Notes: generated by a model not told the origin, from the sequence alone. 64,000 nucleotides of DNA from Tardiphaga sp. P9-11 (GCF_008329525.1 NZ_NPKQ01000009.1:62001-126000); one strand, 5' to 3'; shown: positions 1 to 8,930, counted from the stretch's first letter. Program-made: numbers and translations.

Positions 1-2
1 TT

Positions 3-1034
3 CGCACGACCCTTGAGACGCTCGTCATCGGCACGATCGGCGGCGCGCTATTCTATTTGGCGGAATTGCCGGGCGGACTGATCTCCGGTGCGATGATCGC
101 GGTCGCCGCCTACGGCATCTTCGGCCGCCCGGTCGGCCTGCCGCAGCCGATGGCCCATGTCATCCTGATGACACTCGGTCTGTCGCTTGGCTCGATGGTG
201 TCGCCGGAGATGGTGCACAATCTCAGCGCCTATCCAGTGACCATCGGGCTGCTGGCGCTGGCCACGTTCTGCGCCACCTTCGGCAGCAGCATCTATCTGC
301 AGCGTGTGCATGGCTGGGACCGCACCTCGGCCCTGCTGGCGGGCAGCCCCGGCGCGCTGTCGCAGATCATCATGCTGGCCACCGAGCGCAACGCCGACGT
401 GCCGGGCATCGCGGTCGTGCAGATTTTTCGCGTCATCATCCTCACCGGCATGGTCCCCTTGTTACTCGCCGCTACGGGCCTGATGGCCCACGGCCCGCTG
501 CCGTCGCGTGGGCCGGAAGCCTCGCCGCTGGCGCTCGCCGAACTCGCCGCTGCGGCCGTCGCGGTCTCGCTGTTCATGCGCTGGATCAAATTTCCGGCAA
601 GCTGGATGTTCGGCGCAATGATGGCGTCATCGGTGCTGCACGGCACCGGCTGGGTCCACGGCACGCTGCCGCAATGGGCCTATATCACCGCGCTCGTCGG
701 CATCGGCAGCCTGATCGGTTCGCGCTTCGGCAAGATCTCGCCGCGCACCATTCTCAGCCATGTCTGGGCCGCGCTCGGCTCGTTCACGGTGGCCATCGCG
801 ATCTCGGCGGTGTTCGTGACGATCATCGCGCTGACCACCACCGTGAAGCTGAGCGATGTCGTCGTCGCCTTCGCGCCCGGTGCCATGGACGCGATGCTTG
901 CGCTCGCACTGACGCTGCATATCGATCCGGTATTCGTCGGCGCGCATCATCTGTCGCGCTTCATCTATGTGTCGATCGTCACGCCCGGCATCGTGCATCT
1001 GTTCGGCAAGGCACAGGACGACATCGACGACTGA
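3..1034 (+). CDS. AbrB family integral membrane protein, 5' end cut by window
   Basis: The frame is already open at the window edge, so the N-terminus is missing; 343 residues are visible. The protein is almost entirely hydrophobic with repeated Gly-rich transmembrane segments, for example LPGGLISGAMIAVAAYGIFG near the visible start and a second similar half later (SWMFGAMMASSVLHGTG). This internal duplication is typical of the AbrB/AmoA-regulator-like membrane family (Pfam AbrB), whose transport substrate is not established. An internal TTG at 57 could be taken for a start, but coding sequence continues upstream of it. The stop codon TGA supplies the first base of a dispersed palindromic repeat. 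Confidence 0.8.
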   Translation, partial: RTTLETLVIGTIGGALFYLAELPGGLISGAMIAVAAYGIFGRPVGLPQPMAHVILMTLGLSLGSMVSPEMVHNLSAYPVTIGLLALATFCATFGSSIYLQRVHGWDRTSALLAGSPGALSQIIMLATERNADVPGIAVVQIFRVIILTGMVPLLLAATGLMAHGPLPSRGPEASPLALAELAAAAVAVSLFMRWIKFPASWMFGAMMASSVLHGTGWVHGTLPQWAYITALVGIGSLIGSRFGKISPRTILSHVWAALGSFTVAIAISAVFVTIIALTTTVKLSDVVVAFAPGAMDAMLALALTLHIDPVFVGAHHLSRFIYVSIVTPGIVHLFGKAQDDIDD

Positions 1035-1080
1035 GCATGATCCCGAAAAGTGGATACCGGTTTTCGGACAAGATCATGCT
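1034..1080. repeat. 47-bp dispersed palindromic repeat, copy 1
   Basis: The ends AGCATGATC and GATCATGCT are perfect inverted repeats, and inside them CCGAAAA pairs with TTTTCGG around a GTGGATACCGG core. A second copy at 14771-14817 differs at only two bases. The first A is also the last base of the upstream TGA stop codon. The element lies between two convergent genes and could fold as a hairpin in either transcript, but it has no T-run. Confidence 0.85.
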
Positions 1081-1114
1081 CAACGAGAAATGCTAGGGGC
1101 CGATTTACCGGACC

Positions 1115-1654
1115 CTAGCGGCGCGCGGTCCGGCCGGCGCCCCATATTGCGATCGCGGCCATCGCCAGCGAGATCAACACGTTGTAGCCGGCCAGCGACA
1201 GGCCGAGGAAACGCCACTGCACCTCGTCGCAGCGGATCACCTTCACGGTGTCGAGACGCTCCAGCAGGCTGCCGGCCTTGCCGAGATCGACCACCGGACC
1301 GGAACAGTCAGTCGGCCCCTGCCAGAATTTCCATTCGACGCCGGCGTGATAGCCGCCGAGTACTGCATTGGCGAGCGCCGCCAGCGCCAGCAGCATCAGT
1401 CCAGTAACGACCAGACCGCGCGGCGCGTCCTTCGCGGCGGCAATCGCCACCAGCACCGCCAGTGGGATCGTGAGATAATAGGCATAGCGCTGCTCGAGGC
1501 AGAGCGGACATGGCCGGATATCCAGCACGAGCTGGAAGAACCAGGCCCCCGCCAATGTGGCCATAGCGATCAGGCCAACCGCAAGGGCGGCGACCAGTGC
1601 CGGGTTCGACGAAACATGCACGGGCGCGGATGTCGGGGCGGTCTGGGCAGTCAC
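1115..1654 (-). CDS. dsbB: DsbB family disulfide bond formation protein
   Basis: This 179-residue inner-membrane protein has four strongly hydrophobic segments and the DsbB-type quinone-proximal pair CPLC (Cys49, Cys52). A second cysteine pair (Cys117 and Cys142) lies in the second periplasmic loop, the one that reoxidises DsbA in known DsbB proteins. By family it would pass electrons from periplasmic DsbA to ubiquinone. No dsbA is nearby. Length fits the family. An ATG start at 1654 is used. It is convergent with the AbrB-like gene and separated from it by a palindromic repeat. Confidence 0.88.
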   Translation of the reverse strand: MTAQTAPTSAPVHVSSNPALVAALAVGLIAMATLAGAWFFQLVLDIRPCPLCLEQRYAYYLTIPLAVLVAIAAAKDAPRGLVVTGLMLLALAALANAVLGGYHAGVEWKFWQGPTDCSGPVVDLGKAGSLLERLDTVKVIRCDEVQWRFLGLSLAGYNVLISLAMAAIAIWGAGRTARR

Positions 1655-1763
1655 GATGCTCTCCGGAGTGGCTGTTGGGTCCTATCCCGTGGCACACCAC
1701 CCTGTCGAGACAGCCCGGATCACACTGGAGTGTGCGCGACGGCCAACTTGGCAAAACCGCAGG

Positions 1764-1791
1764 TTGACCCACCCGGAGCGCCCGCTATATT
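1764..1791 (+). promoter_or_regulatory. Sigma-70-type promoter for tRNA-Leu
   Basis: TTGACC (1764-1769) and TATATT (1786-1791) are separated by 16 bp, close to the housekeeping consensus. Transcription would start near 1798, about 35 bp before the mature tRNA. Seen directly; promoter activity is inferred. Confidence 0.6.
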
Positions 1792-1832
1792 CCGCCCGCT
1801 TCGCGACCCTTGGCTTCGGCCGGCGCCCGAAT

Positions 1833-1917
1833 GCCCCTGTGGCGGAATTGGTAGACGCGCTCGACTCAAAATCGAGTTCCGCAAGGAGTGCTGGTTCGAT
1901 TCCGGCCAGGGGCACCA
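1833..1917 (+). tRNA. tRNA-Leu(CAA)
   Basis: An 85-nt class II tRNA. The acceptor arms GCCCCTG and CAGGGGC pair perfectly, followed by discriminator A and an encoded CCA. The anticodon stem CTCGA/TCGAG closes a CTCAAAA loop, giving anticodon CAA, which reads UUG. An extended variable arm lies before the T-arm (GGTTCGATTCC). A promoter sits 42-69 bp upstream. No integrase or attachment-site duplication is visible next to it. Confidence 0.95.
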
Positions 1918-2027
1918 TTCGGGCATTCGGCCTCGCCCGCCAACGTTCGCTTTCCCCTATAATTTCAGGTCCGATTCGCATTTCGCGCCTACCGCCGTAG
2001 TATCGCGATTTTGGGGGGATCGAACCC

Positions 2028-2165
2028 ATGCCGGCCAAGAACGATACCTATCGTCGGCACCTGAAACCGGGCGAAAAAGACGACAAGCGCTCTAACAATT
2101 GTAAGGACTCCAACGGCGAGAGCTGGCAGCGCGACGACCAACGTCAATGCGAGCGCCGTTTGTGA
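2028..2165 (+). CDS. Possible small basic/acidic protein, 45 residues
   Basis: An ATG preceded by a purine-rich GGGGGGA opens a 45-codon frame between the two tRNA genes. The product is very hydrophilic (Lys, Arg, Asp, Glu, Asn rich, two Cys) with no recognisable motif. It would fill most of the 363-bp gap between the tRNAs. Codon use is not decisive in so short a frame. I do not recognise it, and it could be chance; from 2166 to 2280 I see nothing else. Confidence 0.3.
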   Translation: MPAKNDTYRRHLKPGEKDDKRSNNCKDSNGESWQRDDQRQCERRL

Positions 2166-2280
2166 GAAAAACCTTGTGCAGATGAGCGGGCGCCGGCTTC
2201 CAATTCATCTGACCGACGCCTGTCAGAGGTCAATTATGAAGACGACTCAATGACGTAAGCATTCGCGGTTTTATTCTGAA

Positions 2281-2357
2281 TGGCGCGCCCGAAAGGATTC
2301 GAACCTCTGACCCCGTGATTCGTAGTCACGTGCTCTATCCAGCTGAGCTACGGGCGC
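2281..2357 (-). tRNA. tRNA-Arg(ACG)
   Basis: A 77-nt tRNA on the minus strand. Acceptor arms GCGCCCG/CGGGCGC pair fully and the 3' CCA is encoded at 2283-2281. The anticodon stem CGTGA/TCACG closes a CTACGAA loop, giving anticodon ACG (wobble A expected to be edited to inosine by TadA, from family knowledge). The T-arm contains GGTTCGAATCC. Confidence 0.95.
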
Positions 2358-2525
2358 GTGCCACGATGTGGAGCAGGGAAAGACCCAAACCACCAACATC
2401 GGATGCGTTTCGGAAACCCCGAAGCAGGGCTTGCGAAAGCGGGCCATAGCTACCGGGTCGGACCCGGCTTGGCAAGCGCCCTGAGTCGCTTATTTCACTC
2501 CCGTGACATGCCAGAAAAAGACTGC

Positions 2526-4004
2526 TCAGGCCCGGGCACGCTCGGTGCGGATACTGTGCAGCTCCACCGGCCGGTCCGGAAGGCTGATGCGGAAGGTGGC
2601 GCCCAAAGTGCCTTCCACCAGATTAATGTCGCCGTCATGGGCACGGACCAGTTCGGCTGCGATTGCCAGGCCCAGCCCGCTACCGCCGGGGCGAGATGAG
2701 CCTTGAAATGCCTCGAACAGGTGGTCGCGCGCACGTTGCGGGACGCCGGGGCCCGTGTCGGACACTTCGAGAATGGTGACAGCACCCTCGCGCCGGCCAG
2801 TGATGCGAATCTGCTGCGGGGCGCCATCACTCTGCGGCTGCCCCTCCAGCGCCTGGGCCGCATTGCGGACCAGATTGAGCAAAATGCGAAACAACTGGTC
2901 GGGATCGGCGTCAATCGTCAGCCCGCGCTCGATAGCGTTGACCCAGCCGATCGACGCGTCGGTCGCAAGTCCCGCCGATTCGCGGACTTCATTGACCACC
3001 GGTTCGACCAGCATCATTTTGCGATCGGGAGCAGCTTCCTGCGCGCGGCCATAAGAGAGCGTTGACTGGCAGAAGGCGATAGCGCGCTCCAGCGAGCGCA
3101 TCAGCTTCGGGGCGAAGCGCTGCACGCGCGGATCTGGCACACTGGCGAGCTGATCCGACAGCAATTGCGATGACGCAAGCAGGTTGCGCAGGTCGTGATT
3201 GATCTTCGAGACCGCGAGGCCGAGTGCGGCAAGACGACTCTTCTGATGCAGCATCGAAACGAGATCGCGCTGCATGTCGGACAACTCACGCTCCGCCACG
3301 CCGATTTCGTCGGCACGCTGGCTCGGCACGATGATCCGCGCCGAACTCTCGGGGTTTTCATGGAAAGCGACGAGATTGGCCGTCAAATTCCGCATCGGCC
3401 GCACGAACAGATAATGCAGCGCCAGATAGACCAGCCCCGCCGAGAGAATCGCCAGTCCCAGCGACACCCATAAAAGATTGCTTGAGAAACGATACATCGC
3501 CTGCTGCAGCGGCAATTCATCGACCACTACTTCAATGAATTGCGCCCCGCCAGGCGCCGGCCCGATGATCCGCATCGTCTGATCGCCGCTCTCCAGCATG
3601 ACTTCGAATGCATCGACAATCGCCGACCATACGGTGATCGACCTCATATCGATGTCATGGTCGATCTGCGCCGGCAGATCGGCACTGGCGAGCAGACGGC
3701 GCTGCTGGCCCATCTTGATGGCCACCGCACGGGCGCCGATACTGCTCAGGATTTGTCGCGACAGCGATTCCGGCACCATGCCGAGCGGCGCGGCGTCCAG
3801 TACCAGCGCTGCCGTATTGGCGGCGGCCAGCCTGTCATTCAGTCGGTTAATCCTGAAATTGGCGATCGACGGGACATAAATGAGAACTTCGGCAATCAGC
3901 ACCAGTGGGATGGTGAGCAGCAAAAGCTTACCCGACAGCCCCAGCCGTCGCATGGGGCCGAGCCTGAATGCGGGCTCGATGGGCTTTTCGCCGGCCGAAG
4001 ACAC
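2526..4004 (-). CDS. Membrane sensor histidine kinase
   Basis: A 492-residue kinase with two transmembrane segments (about residues 25-43 and 176-200) flanking an extracytoplasmic sensor region, then a HAMP-like linker (FVRPMRNLT), an H-box INHDLRN with the phosphorylated His near residue 270, an N-box (NLVRNAAQAL), and G-boxes DTGPGV and GGSGLGL. No response regulator is adjacent, so it is an orphan here. The start used is a GTG at 4004 with AGAGG about 9 bp upstream; the frame remains open to an ATG at 4175, but that stretch reads as non-family sequence. The signal sensed is unknown. Confidence 0.85.
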   Translation of the reverse strand: MSSAGEKPIEPAFRLGPMRRLGLSGKLLLLTIPLVLIAEVLIYVPSIANFRINRLNDRLAAANTAALVLDAAPLGMVPESLSRQILSSIGARAVAIKMGQQRRLLASADLPAQIDHDIDMRSITVWSAIVDAFEVMLESGDQTMRIIGPAPGGAQFIEVVVDELPLQQAMYRFSSNLLWVSLGLAILSAGLVYLALHYLFVRPMRNLTANLVAFHENPESSARIIVPSQRADEIGVAERELSDMQRDLVSMLHQKSRLAALGLAVSKINHDLRNLLASSQLLSDQLASVPDPRVQRFAPKLMRSLERAIAFCQSTLSYGRAQEAAPDRKMMLVEPVVNEVRESAGLATDASIGWVNAIERGLTIDADPDQLFRILLNLVRNAAQALEGQPQSDGAPQQIRITGRREGAVTILEVSDTGPGVPQRARDHLFEAFQGSSRPGGSGLGLAIAAELVRAHDGDINLVEGTLGATFRISLPDRPVELHSIRTERARA

Positions 4005-4235
4005 AATATTAGCCTCTGATCTTACGGTCTGACGCTGAACTATCGGGAGATACGCGTCCAACGACGATTTGTTACGGTGAATTTTGTCTCCATCTCTTAA
4101 ATCCGTCCGCCAAGCGAACGCACTCAAGCCATAGAGCAATTTCAGAACCGCCAACAACCTGAAAACACCGAACAAATGAGATTAATCCCATTGTTCCAGG
4201 AATTTAGCAGACCAGAACACCGCTACAGGCCAACA

Positions 4236-4264
4236 TTGACGAAATCAGGACGCTCCCGTATAAG
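4236..4264 (+). promoter_or_regulatory. Sigma-70-type promoter for rpmH operon
   Basis: TTGACG (4236-4241) and TATAAG (4259-4264) are spaced exactly 17 bp apart, the best consensus match seen in the window. It would give a leader of roughly 130 nt before rpmH. The 396-bp gap 4005-4400 otherwise holds only this promoter, its leader, and the upstream region of the sensor kinase. Confidence 0.65.
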
Positions 4265-4285
4265 CCCGCCAACTGTCCGCGATGG

Positions 4286-4302
4286 CCCGATCTTGGATCG
4301 GG
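4286..4302 (+). promoter_or_regulatory. Hairpin in rpmH leader
   Basis: CCCGATC and GATCGGG form a 7-bp stem with a 3-nt TTG loop, about 16 nt after the predicted transcription start and 100 nt before rpmH. There is no T-run, so it is not an obvious terminator. A regulatory or stabilising role is only a possibility. Confidence 0.35.
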
Positions 4303-4400
4303 CGCGGCTCATCTTTGGGCCGGAAATGGCTCATTGAGTCAACATCTTAGGACTTACCTCAAATTACTCGGCGAATTGCCCGGTCAGCGGAGAACGACCC

Positions 4401-4535
4401 GTGAAGCGGACTTATCAACCCAGCAAATTGGTGCGCAAGCGCCGTCACGGCTTCCGCGCTCGCTTGGCGACCGTGGGCGGCCGCAAGGTTCTGGCTGCGC
4501 GCCGCGCACGTGGCCGCAAGCGCCTCAGCGCCTGA
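4401..4535 (+). CDS. rpmH: 50S ribosomal protein L34
   Basis: The 44-residue, very basic product begins [18 protein letters not shown] and ends GRKRLSA, an unmistakable L34. It is a component of the large ribosomal subunit. The start is GTG, preceded by GGAGA 7 bp upstream. It is followed after 24 bp by rnpA, the arrangement found in most bacteria. Confidence 0.97.
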
Positions 4536-4559
4536 TCGGATCTCTCTCGAGAGTTCATC

Positions 4560-4922
4560 ATGGACCGGTTACGGCAGCGGGCGGACTTTCTCGCCGCTGC
4601 CAATGGGCCGCGGGTGAACAGCCCTGCCTTTGTGATGCAGACCCGGCGGCGTGACGATGACGGCCCGATCCGGGTCGGCTTCACCGTGACCAAAAAAAAC
4701 GGAACCGCCACCGAGCGGAACCGGATCCGACGCAGGCTTCGCGAACTGGTGAAGCGCGTCGATGTCTTATCCATGCGACCCCACAGCGATTATGTGCTAG
4801 TCGGCCGTCGTGTCGCGCTCCAACGCGACTTCACGACCATGCTCGACGATCTCCGCTCGGCGCTGCACCGCCTCGATCGGCAATCCGCTAAGATGCAATC
4901 TTCTAAAACTGACGTGACCTGA
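4560..4922 (+). CDS. rnpA: Ribonuclease P protein component
   Basis: The 120-residue basic protein carries the family core: a phenylalanine-rich central strand (GFTVTKKNGTATERNRIRRR) with the RNR motif that binds the P RNA, followed by the conserved LREL helix. It assists the catalytic RNA in 5' maturation of tRNAs. It sits between rpmH and yidC and probably shares the rpmH promoter. No yidD reading frame is visible in the 73 bp between rnpA and yidC. Confidence 0.95.
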   Translation: MDRLRQRADFLAAANGPRVNSPAFVMQTRRRDDDGPIRVGFTVTKKNGTATERNRIRRRLRELVKRVDVLSMRPHSDYVLVGRRVALQRDFTTMLDDLRSALHRLDRQSAKMQSSKTDVT

Positions 4923-4995
4923 CGCTTCCAGCCTGCCACAAGCGCGCAGCTGGCCGCGAGAGCCGCACCCGCATTTGAATGACGAGACCTGAACG

Positions 4996-6855
4996 ATGAT
5001 CGATAATCGCAACACCATCATTGCCGTCATTCTGTCCGGCTTGGTGCTGATCGGCTGGCAATATTTTTACAACATTCCGCAGATGGAGAAGCAGCGCGCA
5101 CAGACCGCGACGCAGACCCAGCTCGCCAATCCGACCGCACAGCCAAACGCCACGCCCGGCAGCACGACGCCGACCGCGAATTCCACCGCCGCAGGAGGCG
5201 CACCGGCGAATGTAGCTCCGGCCAATGCTCCGATCGTCAGCCGCGATAGCGCCATCGCAGCCTCGCAGCGCGTCAAGATCGACACCCCGCGCATCTCCGG
5301 CAGCATCGCGCTGAAGGGCGCGCGCATCGACGATATCTCGCTGACCAAGTTCCGCGACACCGTGGATCCGAAGTCGCCGGCGATCGTGTTGTTCTCCCCC
5401 TCGGGCACTGCCGCACCTTATTATGCCGAGTTCGGCTGGGTCGCTGCGGCTGGCTCGAATACCAAGATTCCCGACCAGAACACCCAGTGGCAGCAGGAAG
5501 GCGCGAACGCCCTGACGCCGACCACACCTGTCGTTCTGAAGTACAACAACGGCGACGGCCTGACCTTCACCCGCACGATCTCGATCGACGACCGCTACCT
5601 GTTCTCGGTCAAGGACGACGTCAGCAATATCGGCAATGCACCGGTGACGCTGTATCCGTTCGCGCTGATCTCGCGCCACGGCACGCCGCATGTCGAAGGC
5701 TATTACATCCTGCATGAAGGCCTCGTCGGCTATCTCGGCGACCAGGGCCTGCAGGAATACGGATACAAGAAGATCGACGACGCCAAGGAGGTGAACTTCA
5801 AGGTCACCAATGGCTGGCTCGGCATTACCGACAAATACTGGGCTTCGGCGCTGCTGCCTGACACCAATGCGCAGCTGCAGGCACGGTTCTCGTCGAAACT
5901 CACAGGCGCCCTGCGAACCTACCAGACCGACTATCTGCAGGATGCGCAGACCATCGCAATCGGCGGCACCGGCACGGCCAATGCCCGCTTGTTCGCCGGT
6001 GCCAAGGAAGCCGCGACCGTCGGCATCAACTTCCCGCTGGCCGTCGGCCTCGGCGGCTACAATCAGGCGCTCGGCCTCAACCACTTCGACCTTCTGATCG
6101 ACTGGGGCTGGTTCTACTTCATCACCAAGCCGATGTTCCTGGCGCTCGACTGGTTCTTCCACCTGTTCGGCAATTTCGGCATCGCCATCCTGCTCGTCAC
6201 CGTGCTGGTGAAGATCATCTTCTTCCCGCTGGCCTCGAAGTCCTACGCCTCGATGGCGAAGATGAAGGCCGTGCAGCCGCAGCTGGCGGCGCTCAAGGAG
6301 CGCTTCCCTGACGACAAGATGAAGCAGCAGCAGGAGATGATGGAGATCTACAAGAAGGAGAAGATCAACCCGATCGCCGGTTGTCTTCCCGTCATGTTGC
6401 AGATCCCGGTGTTCTTCTCACTCTACAAGGTTCTGTTCGTCACCATCGAAATGCGCCACGCGCCGTTCTTCGGCTGGATCAAGGATCTGTCGGCACATGA
6501 TCCGACCAACCTGTTCAACCTGTTTGGCCTGATCCCCGTCGATCCGACCACGATTCCGGTGTTCGGCCACTATCTCGCGCTCGGCATCTGGCCGATCATC
6601 ATGGGCATCACGATGTGGTTCCAGATGAAGCTCAATCCGACGCCGCCGGATCCGACGCAGAAGATGATCTTCGACTGGATGCCGCTGATCTTCACCTTCA
6701 TGCTCGCCGGCTTCCCCGCAGGCCTCGTGATCTACTGGGCATGGAACAACACCCTCTCGGTGCTGCAGCAGGCCTACATCATGAATCGCAACGGCGTGAA
6801 GGTCGAACTGTTCGACAACGTGAAGTCGACCTTCGCGAAGAAGAAGACCACCTGA
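4996..6855 (+). CDS. yidC: Membrane protein insertase YidC
   Basis: A 619-residue protein with an N-terminal membrane anchor (ILSGLVLIGWQYFYNI), an Ala/Thr/Pro-rich linker, a large periplasmic domain, and the conserved C-terminal insertase core starting near residue 370 (GWFYFITKPMFLALDWFF), including the cytoplasmic helical hairpin and the motif GCLPVMLQIPVFFSLYKVL. It inserts and folds inner-membrane proteins, alone or with SecYEG. Length is typical for Gram-negative YidC. It lies in the rpmH-rnpA-yidC-engB string. Confidence 0.97.
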   Translation: MIDNRNTIIAVILSGLVLIGWQYFYNIPQMEKQRAQTATQTQLANPTAQPNATPGSTTPTANSTAAGGAPANVAPANAPIVSRDSAIAASQRVKIDTPRISGSIALKGARIDDISLTKFRDTVDPKSPAIVLFSPSGTAAPYYAEFGWVAAAGSNTKIPDQNTQWQQEGANALTPTTPVVLKYNNGDGLTFTRTISIDDRYLFSVKDDVSNIGNAPVTLYPFALISRHGTPHVEGYYILHEGLVGYLGDQGLQEYGYKKIDDAKEVNFKVTNGWLGITDKYWASALLPDTNAQLQARFSSKLTGALRTYQTDYLQDAQTIAIGGTGTANARLFAGAKEAATVGINFPLAVGLGGYNQALGLNHFDLLIDWGWFYFITKPMFLALDWFFHLFGNFGIAILLVTVLVKIIFFPLASKSYASMAKMKAVQPQLAALKERFPDDKMKQQQEMMEIYKKEKINPIAGCLPVMLQIPVFFSLYKVLFVTIEMRHAPFFGWIKDLSAHDPTNLFNLFGLIPVDPTTIPVFGHYLALGIWPIIMGITMWFQMKLNPTPPDPTQKMIFDWMPLIFTFMLAGFPAGLVIYWAWNNTLSVLQQAYIMNRNGVKVELFDNVKSTFAKKKTT

Positions 6856-6875
6856 TCAAACCAAATGGCTGACGT

Positions 6876-6893
6876 CCCCGGCGTAAGCCGGGG
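6876..6893. repeat. GC-rich hairpin between yidC and engB
   Basis: CCCCGGC and GCCGGGG form a 7-bp stem closed by GTAA, a GNRA-type tetraloop in RNA. It occupies most of the 59-bp gap between yidC and engB. There is no T-run. It may be a small REP-like palindrome or a stabilising structure in the shared mRNA. Confidence 0.45.
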
Positions 6894-6914
6894 CGCACGC
6901 CGGAAAGACTTCGC

Positions 6915-7565
6915 ATGACCACTGACACCGATGCGAAGCTGATCGAACAGGGTCGCCTGCTATTCGCAGGCGAATGGAAGTTCATCTGGGCCTCACCCTC
7001 GATCGAGACGCTGCCACCTATGGCAGGAATGGAAGTGGCCTTTGCGGGTCGTTCCAATGTCGGCAAATCCAGCCTGATCAATTCGTTGACCGGCCGCAAT
7101 GCGCTGGCGCGGACCTCGCACACGCCGGGCCGCACCCAGGAGCTGATCTTCTTCGAAGGTCCCGACGGTTCCGACTTCCGGCTCGTTGACATGCCCGGCT
7201 ATGGCTATGCCTCCGCGCCGAAGGTCAAGATCGCGTCCTGGACCAAGCTGATCTATAATTTCCTGCAGGGCCGCGCGAGCCTCGCACGCGTCTATGTTCT
7301 GATCGACTCCCGGCATGGCCTGAAGGACGTGGATCTCGACGTGCTCAAATCCCTCGATCGCTCCGCGGTCAGCTACCAGATCGTGCTGACCAAGGCCGAT
7401 CAGGTGAAGAAGAGCGAACTCGAAAAGACCTTCGAAGAGGTCCGCACCGAGTTGCGGACTCATCCGGCCGCCTTTCCCGACGTCCTGGTGACCTCGTCGC
7501 GCACCGGCGATGGCATGGCCGAATTGCGCGCCGCGATGGTTCGCCTGTTGAACGAGCGCAACTGA
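6915..7565 (+). CDS. engB: Ribosome biogenesis GTPase EngB (YihA/YsxC)
   Basis: A 216-residue TRAFAC GTPase. The motifs are in order: G1 GRSNVGKS (residues 45-52), G2 threonine region RTSHTPGRTQ, G3 DMPGYG (from 92) and G4 TKAD (159-162). By family it assists late assembly of the 50S subunit. An ATG start is used. The stop overlaps the next start by one base, suggesting co-translation with the DUF423 gene. Confidence 0.93.
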   Translation: MTTDTDAKLIEQGRLLFAGEWKFIWASPSIETLPPMAGMEVAFAGRSNVGKSSLINSLTGRNALARTSHTPGRTQELIFFEGPDGSDFRLVDMPGYGYASAPKVKIASWTKLIYNFLQGRASLARVYVLIDSRHGLKDVDLDVLKSLDRSAVSYQIVLTKADQVKKSELEKTFEEVRTELRTHPAAFPDVLVTSSRTGDGMAELRAAMVRLLNERN

Positions 7566-7942
7566 TGTCCCGCTTTAGCCTGTTTCGCATTCTTGTCATC
7601 CTGGCCGGCGTGATGGGCGCCGACGGCGTCATTCTCGCCGCCGCCTCCGCGCACCAGCCGGATGCCACGCGACTGGCCTCGGCGTCCTCAATGCTCCTGT
7701 TCCACGCGGCCGCCGTTCTCGGTGCGGTCGCTCTGATCGAGCGCGGTGTCGCCCATCTGCAGATCGGCCTCACCGCGGCCTTCGGCTTCGTCGTTGCGGC
7801 TGCGATCTTCGCGGGCGATTTGACCCTGCGCCAGTATGTCGGTCACGGACTGTTCACAATGGCCGCACCGACCGGCGGCACCCTGTTGATCCTGAGCTGG
7901 CTGGCGCTGGCGGTATCGGCGGCCTGGCCAAGAAGCGCCTGA
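7565..7942 (+). CDS. DUF423 family small membrane protein
   Basis: A 125-residue protein with four hydrophobic helices. The first carries a small-residue pattern (GVMGADGVILAAASAH), and the last contains AAPTGGTLLILSW, matching the AxPxGGxxxIxxW signature of the DUF423/YgdD family. Function is unknown in the family. It is coupled to engB by a 1-bp overlap (TGATG). Confidence 0.8.
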   Translation: MSRFSLFRILVILAGVMGADGVILAAASAHQPDATRLASASSMLLFHAAAVLGAVALIERGVAHLQIGLTAAFGFVVAAAIFAGDLTLRQYVGHGLFTMAAPTGGTLLILSWLALAVSAAWPRSA

Positions 7943-8033
7943 CGTCGGGCTACTGTCAGAGCAGCGATGCTTTGCGCCGCGCCGATCAATCGGCTAGAAC
8001 GCGCCGCAGATTGCTCACCGTGAGATCCGCTTC

Positions 8034-8930
8034 ATGACCGACGCGCCCATCATCAGTGCTCTCGACCAGGCCCGCATCCTGTCCGAGGCGCTGCCCCACA
8101 TGCAGCAATATGACGAAGAGACGATCGTCATCAAATATGGCGGGCACGCCATGGGCGCCGAGGATACCGCCCGCGCTTTCGCACGCGATATCGTGCTGCT
8201 GGAGCAGACCGCCATCAATCCGGTGGTCGTGCATGGCGGCGGCCCGCAGATCGCCCAGATGCTGACGCGCCTCGGCATCAAATCGGAATTCGCCGCCGGA
8301 TTGCGCATCACTGATGCCGCGACCATCCAGATCGTTGAGATGGTGCTGGCCGGTTCGATCAACAAGCAGATCGTCGGCTACATCAACGAGGCCGGCGGCA
8401 AGGCCGTCGGTCTGTGCGGCAAGGACGGCAACATGGTCACGGCGTCGAAGGCGACGCGGACCATGGTCGACCCGGATTCCAACATCGAGAAGGTAGTGGA
8501 TCTCGGTTTTGTCGGCGAGCCCGACAAGGTCGACCTGACGCTGCTGAACCAGCTGATCGGCCATGAGCTGATCCCGGTGCTGGCGCCGTTGGCCACGTCC
8601 AGAGACGGCCAGACCTTCAACGTCAATGCCGACACCTTTGCCGGTGCCGTTGCTGGCGCCCTGAAGGCCAAGCGCCTGCTGCTGCTGACTGACGTGCCAG
8701 GCGTGCTCGACAAGTCGAAGAAGCTGATCCCTCAGCTCTCGGTCAAGGACGCCCGCAAGCTGATCGCCGACGGCACCATTTCCGGCGGCATGATCCCGAA
8801 GGTCGAGACCTGCATCTACTCGCTGGAGCAGGGCGTCGAAGGCGTCGTGATCATCGACGGCAAGATGCCTCACGCAGTGCTGCTCGAACTCTTCACCAAT
8901 CAGGGCACGGGCACGCTGATCCACAAGTGA
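8034..8930 (+). CDS. argB: Acetylglutamate kinase
   Basis: A 298-residue amino-acid kinase that phosphorylates N-acetyl-L-glutamate in arginine biosynthesis. Family features are the N-terminal phosphate-binding KYGGHAMG, the substrate loop VVHGGGPQI, and the C-terminal ATP-binding region with [11 protein letters not shown]. The length and the N-terminal helix are typical of arginine-sensitive hexameric enzymes. No other arg gene is near, so it is a stand-alone locus. Its stop overlaps the next start codon (GTGA). Confidence 0.96.
   Translation: MTDAPIISALDQARILSEALPHMQQYDEETIVIKYGGHAMGAEDTARAFARDIVLLEQTAINPVVVHGGGPQIAQMLTRLGIKSEFAAGLRITDAATIQIVEMVLAGSINKQIVGYINEAGGKAVGLCGKDGNMVTASKATRTMVDPDSNIEKVVDLGFVGEPDKVDLTLLNQLIGHELIPVLAPLATSRDGQTFNVNADTFAGAVAGALKAKRLLLLTDVPGVLDKSKKLIPQLSVKDARKLIADGTISGGMIPKVETCIYSLEQGVEGVVIIDGKMPHAVLLELFTNQGTGTLIHK

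Noticed and set aside
1346-2095. Frame spanning the tRNA-Leu gene
   Set aside because: It would translate through a complete tRNA and the 5' part of dsbB antisense.
1833-2357. tRNA-linked genomic island
   Set aside because: No integrase, no duplicated tRNA 3' end, and neighbouring genes are ordinary core genes.
4903-6162. 419-codon minus-strand frame
   Set aside because: Shadow of yidC; high GC keeps antisense frames open.
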